Shown here piece by piece: positions 1-6,703 of a stretch of DNA of 7,988 nucleotides (position 1 is its first letter; each line of letters opens with the position of its first letter). The notes beneath the pieces are model-generated. The model had not been told where the DNA came from, searched no databases, and was given only the letters and a program-made list of their open reading frames with translations. The position numbers and the translations under genes were made by a program. The stretch is from an uncultured Christensenellaceae bacterium (GTDB taxonomy: Bacteria > Bacillota_A > Clostridia > Christensenellales > UBA3700): positions 1 to 7,988 of the forward strand of contig CALWKT010000115.1 in NCBI GenBank assembly GCA_944381335.1, given 5' to 3'.

Positions 1-1
1 C

Positions 2-2482
<2,481 letters not shown>

Positions 2483-2493
2483 AGAGAATGAAA

Positions 2494-2520
2494 GAAAAAG
2501 CGTGCTTTTCGCGCTTTTTC
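2494..2520 (+). terminator. Intrinsic terminator after lacZ
   Basis: Eleven nucleotides after the lacZ stop codon, the arm GAAAAAGCG (2494-2502) is the exact complement of CGCTTTTTC (2512-2520). Two further pairs inside the loop are possible, leaving CTTTT as the loop. The T-run lies within the 3' arm rather than after it, and the A-rich 5' arm means it could also stop leftward transcription. It separates lacZ from the promoter that begins at 2554. Confidence 0.7.
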
Positions 2521-2553
2521 GCGGTGATCGGAGAGAGGATGTTCAGATAAAAG

Positions 2554-2582
2554 TTGCCAATATCGCAAAATTGTGGTAATAT
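2554..2582 (+). promoter_or_regulatory. Sigma-A promoter of the alphaCTD-WG gene
   Basis: TTGCCA (2554-2559) and TAATAT (2577-2582) are separated by exactly 17 bp, with an extended -10 TG at 2574-2575. The expected transcription start is near 2589, only two bases before the ATG at 2591, which predicts a leaderless or nearly leaderless message. No Shine-Dalgarno sequence precedes that ATG. The upstream in-frame GTG at 2573 lies within the spacer and -10 region and could not be on a transcript from this promoter. Confidence 0.7.
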
Positions 2583-2590
2583 CTATTTAT

Positions 2591-3592
2591 ATGGCAAGAG
2601 ACAACAGAAAACGCAATAAAAAGAAAATAAACGACGGCTACGAACCGCAGGGAGATCCCGCTGCGCTCGCTACGCCGCTTGAAGACCTCGGACTTTCCGA
2701 AAAGACGGCGGGCATTTTGCGCGACGGCGGCGTTACCTGCGCCAAAGATCTTGCAAAAAGGCGCGCCGGAGAGCTTTACCGCATAAGATACATCGGCAAG
2801 AGGGAGTGCCTTGAAGTCGCGGGCGCGCTCAAGAAACTCGGGCTTGCGTTCAGACCTGACGAGCCGAAGCCGGAAAACGCGCCGTCCGCCGATGAGAACG
2901 GGACCCGTAAGAAAGAGAGCAAAGAAGCGGCTCAGAAAGACAAGAACGACCGCGGCAGACAGAACAGACAGAAAGGGGACAACGGTAAACAGAACGGCAA
3001 GCAGAACGACAGACAAAACGGCGGTGTACGCAAAGAAGCCCAGCCTCAGGGCAAGAAAAAGAATAAACAGGGCGAGAAACAGCCTGAAAAAAACGGCAGA
3101 CCCAAGTATGATTACAGACCGTATGACAACGTCAATCTTCACGATCTGGTATACGGCAAACGTGAAAGACCTGCGCCCGAAAAGCCGCAGAAAGAGCAGC
3201 TTACGCCTGACAGCATAGTCAAATTCTGCCGCCAGGGGAAGTGGGGCTACAAGGACTGGAAAGGCAACGTGCTGATACAGCCCGTGTACGACAACGCGTA
3301 TCCTTTCAGAGAAGGCATGGCTTGCGTGGAAAAGGACGGGCTTCTCGGGTTTATAAACGTAAAGAACGAACTGGTCATAGACTACAGGTACGACAGCGCG
3401 ACCAGCTTCAGCGAAGGGCTCGCGGCAGTCAGCATAGGCGAAAAGAGCGGGTATATCGACAAAGAAGGAGCGGAGGTGCTCCCGATGGAATTCGACGTCG
3501 CGACCGGTTTTGAAAACGGCAAAGCGATCGTCCGTCAGGACGGCAGATGGGGAGTACTCGACAGAGAGACGCTCAAAGTTCTGTGGAGATAA
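2591..3592 (+). CDS. RNAP alphaCTD-like domain fused to WG repeats
   Basis: Unrecognised gene, 333 residues. Residues 28-88 match the C-terminal domain of RNA polymerase alpha (helix-hairpin-helix) without gaps: LEDLGLSEKTAGIL aligns with the E. coli segment holding R265, and YIGKRECLEV with NLGKKSLTEI. At DNA-contact positions, R265 becomes K38, G296 is G69, K298 becomes R71 and E302 is E75, but N268 becomes G41 and S299 becomes E72. Residues 89-205 are a basic K/Q/N/R-rich, low-complexity linker, probably disordered. Residues 217-333 hold four WG-type repeats centred on W218-G, L252-G, S286-G and W320-G, spaced exactly 34 residues apart. There is no signal peptide or membrane segment, so a cytoplasmic location is likely. 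The alphaCTD-like part suggests contact with DNA or a regulator, and WG repeats usually act as binding scaffolds; both are inference. The ATG was chosen over GTG 2573 because that codon overlaps the promoter. It has its own promoter and terminator. Confidence 0.9.
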   Translation: MARDNRKRNKKKINDGYEPQGDPAALATPLEDLGLSEKTAGILRDGGVTCAKDLAKRRAGELYRIRYIGKRECLEVAGALKKLGLAFRPDEPKPENAPSADENGTRKKESKEAAQKDKNDRGRQNRQKGDNGKQNGKQNDRQNGGVRKEAQPQGKKKNKQGEKQPEKNGRPKYDYRPYDNVNLHDLVYGKRERPAPEKPQKEQLTPDSIVKFCRQGKWGYKDWKGNVLIQPVYDNAYPFREGMACVEKDGLLGFINVKNELVIDYRYDSATSFSEGLAAVSIGEKSGYIDKEGAEVLPMEFDVATGFENGKAIVRQDGRWGVLDRETLKVLWR

Positions 3593-3602
3593 TAAAAAAT
3601 AC

Positions 3603-3625
3603 AAGGCGCGGAAAGCGCCTTTTTT
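3603..3625 (+). terminator. Intrinsic terminator after alphaCTD-WG gene
   Basis: AAGGCGC (3603-3609) pairs perfectly with GCGCCTT (3615-3621) around a GGAAA loop, followed by TTTT. This is a classic Rho-independent terminator 10 nt after the TAA stop. Confidence 0.9.
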
Positions 3626-3654
3626 ATCTAATGAATAATGAATTTTGAATATGA

Positions 3655-3668
3655 TTATAAATTTATAA
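3655..3668. other. 14-bp perfect AT palindrome
   Basis: TTATAAATTTATAA is its own reverse complement. It sits between the terminator and the next promoter, centred about 60 bp upstream of the -35 box. In AT-rich intergenic DNA it may be chance; an operator or DNA-bending site is possible but unsupported. Confidence 0.3.
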
Positions 3669-3672
3669 GCAT

Positions 3673-3709
3673 ATGCCGTTGTGTTTAACGGAGTCGGGGC
3701 GTTCGGCAT
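3673..3709. other. Bulged inverted repeat upstream of promoter
   Basis: ATGCCG (3673-3678) and AACG (3687-3690) together complement the continuous CGTTCGGCAT (3700-3709), giving a 10-bp stem with an 8-nt bulge. A competing hairpin, CCGTT/AACGG (3676-3691), uses some of the same bases. No T-run follows, so it is not an obvious terminator. It lies just upstream of the promoter at 3721. Function unknown. Confidence 0.3.
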
Positions 3710-3720
3710 TTCAGGGGATA

Positions 3721-3749
3721 TTGAAAATAATTTGCAATGATGCTATAAT
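3721..3749 (+). promoter_or_regulatory. Strong sigma-A promoter of the lipoprotein unit
   Basis: TTGAAA (3721-3726), 17-bp spacer, TATAAT (3744-3749), with extended -10 TGC immediately before it. Predicted transcription start is near 3756, giving a 5' leader of about 170 nt before the lipoprotein start at 3928. Confidence 0.85.
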
Positions 3750-3830
3750 AATATAAACAGATATCCACCGGGAAGCCGAGAGACAAAACGGCGCAATAAG
3801 ACGTTTACGAAAACAAACGGGGTGTTGTTT

Positions 3831-3866
3831 ATGAAAGATAGAAAGAGACTGAGAAAATTACGTTGA
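3831..3866 (+). CDS. Possible 11-aa basic leader peptide
   Basis: A short ORF encodes MKDRKRLRKLR, with seven Lys/Arg among 11 residues. It begins 7 nt after a weak GGGGTG ribosome binding site (3819-3824) and lies wholly within the predicted leader. Codons 5 to 12, including the TGA stop at 3864-3866, overlap the 5' arm and loop of the following hairpin, so a translating ribosome would block that hairpin. This is the geometry of a leader-peptide attenuator, but an ORF this short can arise by chance. Confidence 0.35.
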   Translation: MKDRKRLRKLR

Positions 3867-3889
3867 TTTTCTCGGACTTTTGTGTTTTT
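3843..3889 (+). terminator. Attenuator-like hairpin in lipoprotein leader
   Basis: GAGAAAAT (3851-3858) is the exact complement of ATTTTCTC (3866-3873) around a 7-nt loop. The stem extends outward through C-G and wobble pairs and, past one A-A mismatch, to AAAGAG against CTTTT (to 3843 and 3881). The 3' side runs into a T-rich stretch ending TGTGTTTTT at 3889. It would act as an internal terminator 39 nt before the lipoprotein start, and it overlaps the leader peptide ORF. The stem is AT-rich and the T-tract is interrupted, so efficiency is uncertain. Confidence 0.5.
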
Positions 3890-3927
3890 CAGGGATGTGG
3901 AAAAATTTTTGAGAGGAGGAAGAAGGC

Positions 3928-5337
3928 GTGAAAAAGAAAATATTTATTTTGATAGCGGTCATCGCGTTGACGTTATTTGCCGTGGGCGCGGTCGCCTGTG
4001 ACGACGAATCAAAAGACGAACAGATCGGTTGCGGCGTGTATTTGCCGGTCGGCGCCGAAACCTCTGAAAACGGAGAGATCCCGTCCGACTGGGTCGCGGT
4101 GATCGACGACAAGATGACATTATCCTTGGCAGGCGAGATAAAAGTCTACGATCTGAACAGGGGCAATGAAGGTTACAATGCCGATTCAGCCGACAGCTCG
4201 CTGTCCGTCGTTGCAGAGGGAGATACTCTGACTGTCGACAATAAGGGGAAGAAAACGGAGTACGTTTTGTCCGAACGGTATGCTTACAGCGGCATCTCAA
4301 AAGAATCGCTCATTCCCGTTCTCGAACCGGAAATCCGGGGCGAAGGCGACATGAGGGCGGTTTCACTTGAAGCAAAATACGAAGATCTCGCGCTGAACGG
4401 CATCAAAGTGGAGATAAAGACCTCTGACAGCGGAGAGTACGAGAGTTTCGACGTCGTGCAGAACGAAGACGGCATAGTGTCGGTAGTCATTCCGTTTGAG
4501 CGGTTTTCCGGGGGCGACAATTATATCAGACTGAGCAATTCTCAGAGATACCCTATGATCGACGGCGGCAAAAACCTGTTTATGAAAACGGAGTCGGGCA
4601 GTATAGAATATAAAGTTACTTCAGACGAAAACGGCAATATTACTTATCTGCAAAACGATACGGCTTCAGAAAACGGAGTTTATGAATTTGCGTATTCGGA
4701 CGAGCCGATGAGTTCAGAAGAAAAAGATCACAACTGTTTCGTCGTTATCGACGGAATGCTTACAGAGAGCTTCAAAGGCGGAAGAAGTCTTTATTATCTC
4801 AGCGACGTCGACGACGTTTATTCAATGAAACTCAATGATCCCGACAACAGCGCGGTTAAGACGTTTACGGTAAAGAACGGCATAATAACGGTGAGCGTTA
4901 AAAATTCGGGCAAAGTTTATCAGCTTAAAAAAGACGACAGCTATGAGTATTCTGAAGAAAAGGTAAAACTTGAAAAACCCGCAGATCCGGAATGCGGGGT
5001 TGAAAACTACGACTTTGGGCAACAGATATGGTTCAGATTCTTCGCGCTGGATACAAGTTATCCGGTGGGTGTAAAAGTCGAGATAAAAAGGGCAGGATCT
5101 GAAACTTACGAATTTTACGACACAGACGTTCCTTACAGAGCGGAAATATATGTGGACGGAATCGGCGCGGACAAATTGGCAGTCGGCGCAAACTACGTCA
5201 GGATATGCAACGTCGGCGCGCCCGTGGCGACAAGCGACAAACGTTTTTATATGGCAGAGGATTCAGACTGGATCACGTTTGAAGTCGTGCTTTACGACGA
5301 CGGAGCGCTAAATAAGCCTTACGTCGTGCAGGAATAA
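3928..5337 (+). CDS. Predicted lipoprotein with internal tandem duplication, function unknown
   Basis: A 469-residue exported protein. The start is GTG 3928, placed 7 nt after AGGAGGA. Residues 1-23 form a signal peptide (MKKK, then a hydrophobic core) ending GAVAC, so Cys24 is probably lipidated and anchors the protein to the outer face of the membrane. The lipobox has Ala rather than the usual Leu at -3, so simple signal-peptidase cleavage is the alternative. The mature part is acidic, rich in Asp, Glu, Tyr, Gly and Ser, and looks all-beta. Residues 36-245 and 250-469 are diverged copies of one unit: GVYLP matches GVYEF, VAVIDDKMT matches FVVIDGMLT, GIKVEIKTSDSGEYESF matches GVKVEIKRAGSETYEF, and GDNYIRLSN matches GANYVRICN. 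Each unit appears to have two beta subdomains, near 36-120 and 145-245 in the first copy. No catalytic motif is visible. Ligand binding or a cell-surface structural role is a guess. Confidence 0.85.
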   Translation: MKKKIFILIAVIALTLFAVGAVACDDESKDEQIGCGVYLPVGAETSENGEIPSDWVAVIDDKMTLSLAGEIKVYDLNRGNEGYNADSADSSLSVVAEGDTLTVDNKGKKTEYVLSERYAYSGISKESLIPVLEPEIRGEGDMRAVSLEAKYEDLALNGIKVEIKTSDSGEYESFDVVQNEDGIVSVVIPFERFSGGDNYIRLSNSQRYPMIDGGKNLFMKTESGSIEYKVTSDENGNITYLQNDTASENGVYEFAYSDEPMSSEEKDHNCFVVIDGMLTESFKGGRSLYYLSDVDDVYSMKLNDPDNSAVKTFTVKNGIITVSVKNSGKVYQLKKDDSYEYSEEKVKLEKPADPECGVENYDFGQQIWFRFFALDTSYPVGVKVEIKRAGSETYEFYDTDVPYRAEIYVDGIGADKLAVGANYVRICNVGAPVATSDKRFYMAEDSDWITFEVVLYDDGALNKPYVVQE

Positions 5338-5426
5338 AGGAAGGTCTTTAGCGGCAGTCGTAACAAGCGCACGGAAACAAACGAAAATCGCAGTTTGTTA
5401 CTGAATTGTATGATACGGTATGCAAT

Positions 5427-5452
5427 AAAAACGGGTCGACGACCCGTTTTTT
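5427..5452. terminator. Bidirectional terminator between lipoprotein and tetR
   Basis: An 11-bp perfect stem, AAAAACGGGTC (5427-5437) with GACCCGTTTTT (5441-5451), has a 3-nt loop. T-runs arise on both strands, so it can end the rightward lipoprotein transcript and the leftward tetR transcript, whose stop codon is at 5477-5479. The stretch from 5338 to 5426 holds no gene; it has only a loose 7-bp inverted repeat, GTAACAA/TTGTTAC (5360-5366 and 5395-5401). Confidence 0.9.
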
Positions 5453-5476
5453 CGTTGTATTGATGTCTTAAAGGAT

Positions 5477-6082
5477 TTATTTTTTGTTTATAAGAGAGAC
5501 GAGGCAGTCTGTGACAAGCGTTTTGAATCTGTCGTAATCAATATATTCGTGATGGTCATAGATGTATTCGTGAGCAAAAGACTGCAATACGTCCATCGCG
5601 AAATGAACCTTTTCTTTCGCGTCATCTTTGAGTACGTTAAGGCGCGTCAATCTGTCTGCTATCTTGAGGGTGAGTTCGTCTTCCAGGCTGATGAACTGCG
5701 CGCTTATTTCAGGATCTGTATGAGTGAGAGAGTGCAGGGCTTCGTGGATCCCGGCGTTTTCGCCGTGCGCGCTGATGACCAGATCGACGATCCTTGATAC
5801 GAGGTCGCGCGCGTCGAAAGGCGTTTCGAGATTGTCAAACAGATTGAGTATAGGCTTTGTGACCTTGTCCATATAAAGAGAGGTGACCTCTCTCAGGATG
5901 TCTTTTTTGTCGCGGAAATAGCCGTAAACGATGCCCGTGGAAACGCCTGCGCGTTTCGCTATCTGCACGGTGTTGGTGTTGTAATATCCGTTTTCCGAAA
6001 AAAGTTCGTATCCGGCGTTTATTATTCTGTTTTTTTTGTCGATCGAGCGTTCCTGCTGCGGGTTGCGTATCGTTTTGGGCAT
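5477..6082 (-). CDS. TetR-family transcriptional regulator
   Basis: A 201-residue protein of normal TetR length. Residues 18-65 form the N-terminal helix-turn-helix DNA-binding domain (IINAGYELFSENGY, then QIAKRAGVSTGIVYGYFRDK, then KDILREV), which matches the family pattern closely. Residues from about 66 to 200 are the helical ligand-binding and dimerisation domain; as usual for the family it is too variable to predict a ligand. The start ATG (6080-6082) follows GAGGA (6089-6093 on the plus strand) by 6 nt. The gene is transcribed away from feoA-feoA-feoB, and the shared 162-bp gap contains two 22-bp inverted repeats. The likely role is repression of itself and of feo in response to an unknown signal. 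That target is inferred from position, not shown. Confidence 0.93.
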   Translation of the reverse strand: MPKTIRNPQQERSIDKKNRIINAGYELFSENGYYNTNTVQIAKRAGVSTGIVYGYFRDKKDILREVTSLYMDKVTKPILNLFDNLETPFDARDLVSRIVDLVISAHGENAGIHEALHSLTHTDPEISAQFISLEDELTLKIADRLTRLNVLKDDAKEKVHFAMDVLQSFAHEYIYDHHEYIDYDRFKTLVTDCLVSLINKK

Positions 6083-6099
6083 AGCTGTTCCTCGTTTTT

Positions 6100-6128
6100 A
6101 TTATAATATAATCGGCGTAAAATAGCAA
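6100..6128 (-). promoter_or_regulatory. Promoter of tetR
   Basis: Read on the minus strand: TTGCTA (6123-6128), 17-bp spacer, TATAAT (6100-6105). The predicted start near 6093 would leave a leader of only about 11 nt that begins at the GAGGA ribosome binding site. An overlapping alternative is TTGTAT (6129-6134), 18 bp, TATATT (6105-6110), giving a start near 6098. In both cases the inverted repeat at 6136-6157 abuts the -35 box. Confidence 0.6.
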
Positions 6129-6135
6129 ATACAAA

Positions 6136-6157
6136 AATATGAAAAATATTTCACATT
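6136..6157. promoter_or_regulatory. Operator-like inverted repeat, copy 1
   Basis: Half-sites AATATGAAA and TTTCACATT around a 4-bp spacer (AATA) form an imperfect palindrome with one mismatched position (T in one arm, C in the other). It sits between the two divergent -35 boxes, 4 bp from the feo -35 and 7 bp from the preferred tetR -35, so a bound protein could affect both promoters. It agrees with copy 2 at 20 of 22 positions. Confidence 0.8.
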
Positions 6158-6161
6158 TTGC

Positions 6162-6190
6162 TTGACAGAACAAAATGGGGTTGCTATAAT
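6162..6190 (+). promoter_or_regulatory. Consensus sigma-A promoter of the feo operon
   Basis: TTGACA (6162-6167), 17-bp spacer, TATAAT (6185-6190): a perfect consensus, with extended -10 TG at 6182-6183. The predicted transcription start is near 6197, giving a leader of about 48 nt. Such a strong promoter would need a repressor to be regulated, which fits the flanking inverted repeats. Confidence 0.92.
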
Positions 6191-6198
6191 TTAGTCGA

Positions 6199-6220
6199 AA
6201 TATGAAATTTATTTCACATT
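6199..6220. promoter_or_regulatory. Operator-like inverted repeat, copy 2
   Basis: Same half-sites as copy 1, AATATGAAA and TTTCACATT, here with the spacer TTTA. It begins two bases after the predicted feo transcription start, so a bound protein would block the promoter or early elongation. Its centre is 63 bp from that of copy 1, about six helical turns, putting both on the same face of the DNA. Confidence 0.82.
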
Positions 6221-6244
6221 TAAAGGTTTTATGGAGAGAAAAAT

Positions 6245-6460
6245 ATGCCGATAGTATTTGCGCCGCAGGGCGAAAATCTAAGAGTGATCCGCGTAATGGC
6301 GGACGAAAAGACAAAAAAGCATCTTGAAAACCTCGGCATAACGGTCGGGTCCGGACTTACCGTTTTGTCGGTGAGCGGCGGCAGCGTCATCGTTATGGTA
6401 AAGGATTCCAGGCTGGCTTTGGACAAAGGCGTCGCTACGAAGATCCTCGTCGCGGTATAA
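6245..6460 (+). CDS. feoA: FeoA-domain protein (first copy)
   Basis: A 71-residue SH3-like FeoA-domain protein, a cytoplasmic accessory of the FeoB ferrous iron transporter. The FeoA pattern is visible in NLRVIRV, in HLENLGITVGSGLTVLSV (the conserved L-x-x-L-G-x-x-x-G-x-x-L block), and in the terminal ATKILV. The start ATG follows GGAGAG (6233-6238) by 6 nt. It is the first gene of the operon, 9 nt before the second feoA. It is the more diverged copy: the usual Arg-rich segment before the LG motif is replaced by DEKTKKHLENLG, so the two FeoA proteins may have different roles, perhaps as distinct subunits on FeoB. Confidence 0.88.
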   Translation: MPIVFAPQGENLRVIRVMADEKTKKHLENLGITVGSGLTVLSVSGGSVIVMVKDSRLALDKGVATKILVAV

Positions 6461-6469
6461 GGAGGTATT

Positions 6470-6703
6470 ATGCAACTTAAACTCAGTGAATTTACTGTGG
6501 GGCAGTCGGGCGTGATAAAGAGCGTGTCCGGCGAAGGCAGGATAAGGCGCAGACTGTTCGATATGGGCGTGACGCCGGGCGCGGAAGTGTATCTCAGAAA
6601 GCGCGCGCCGCTCGGAGATCCGATCGAAGTCACGATACGCGACTATGAACTGACTTTGCGCAAAAGCGAAGCAGAACTTGTTATCACGGAGGTGAAAGGA
6701 TGA
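6470..6703 (+). CDS. feoA: FeoA-domain protein (second copy)
   Basis: A 77-residue canonical FeoA: LSEFTVGQSGVIKSV, then GRIRRRLFDMGVTPGAEVYL, then RAPLGDPIEVTIRDYELTLRKSEAELV. FeoA binds the cytoplasmic side of FeoB and is needed for Fe(II) uptake in several bacteria. A very strong GGAGGT (6461-6466) lies directly after the first feoA stop, 3 nt before the ATG. Its TGA stop overlaps the feoB start as ATGA (6700-6703), so translation of feoB is probably coupled to it. Confidence 0.95.
   Translation: MQLKLSEFTVGQSGVIKSVSGEGRIRRRLFDMGVTPGAEVYLRKRAPLGDPIEVTIRDYELTLRKSEAELVITEVKG

Larger units (their letters stand above)
3756..3927 (+). promoter_or_regulatory. Long structured 5' leader of lipoprotein mRNA
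   Basis: The transcribed leader contains two small stem-loops: GCCG/CGGC (3775-3778 with 3789-3792, 10-nt loop) and CGTTT/AAACG (3802-3806 with 3815-3819, 8-nt loop). These are followed by a short ORF at 3831, a terminator-like hairpin at 3843-3881, and the ribosome binding site AGGAGGA at 3914-3920. I do not recognise a known riboswitch consensus in it. The arrangement suggests control of the downstream gene at transcription or translation, which is inference. Confidence 0.5.

Noticed and set aside
2573..2590. GTG start giving a six-residue longer alphaCTD-WG protein
   Set aside because: The codon lies in the promoter spacer and -10 region and has no ribosome binding site at proper distance.
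2543..3709. Minus-strand open frame of 388 codons opposite the alphaCTD-WG gene
   Set aside because: The hydrophobic translation is the complement of a Lys/Glu-rich coding strand. It would run through the promoter and terminator of the real gene and has no recognisable domain.
3756..3830. Known riboswitch in the lipoprotein leader
   Set aside because: The small stems GCCG/CGGC and CGTTT/AAACG are too short, and I could not match the conserved cores of cobalamin, SAM, TPP, glycine, c-di-GMP or similar classes.
6136..6220. Fur or DtxR boxes for the feo promoter
   Set aside because: The repeats are even-length palindromes (9-4-9) built on ATGAAA/TTTCAC. They do not fit the 7-1-7 TGATAAT-type Fur or PerR pattern or the TTAGG-type DtxR/IdeR pattern.
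6231..6254. Seven-codon ORF starting at ATG 6231 before feoA
   Set aside because: Its ATG immediately abuts the GGAGAG sequence that serves the feoA start and it overlaps that start out of frame; it has no ribosome binding site of its own.
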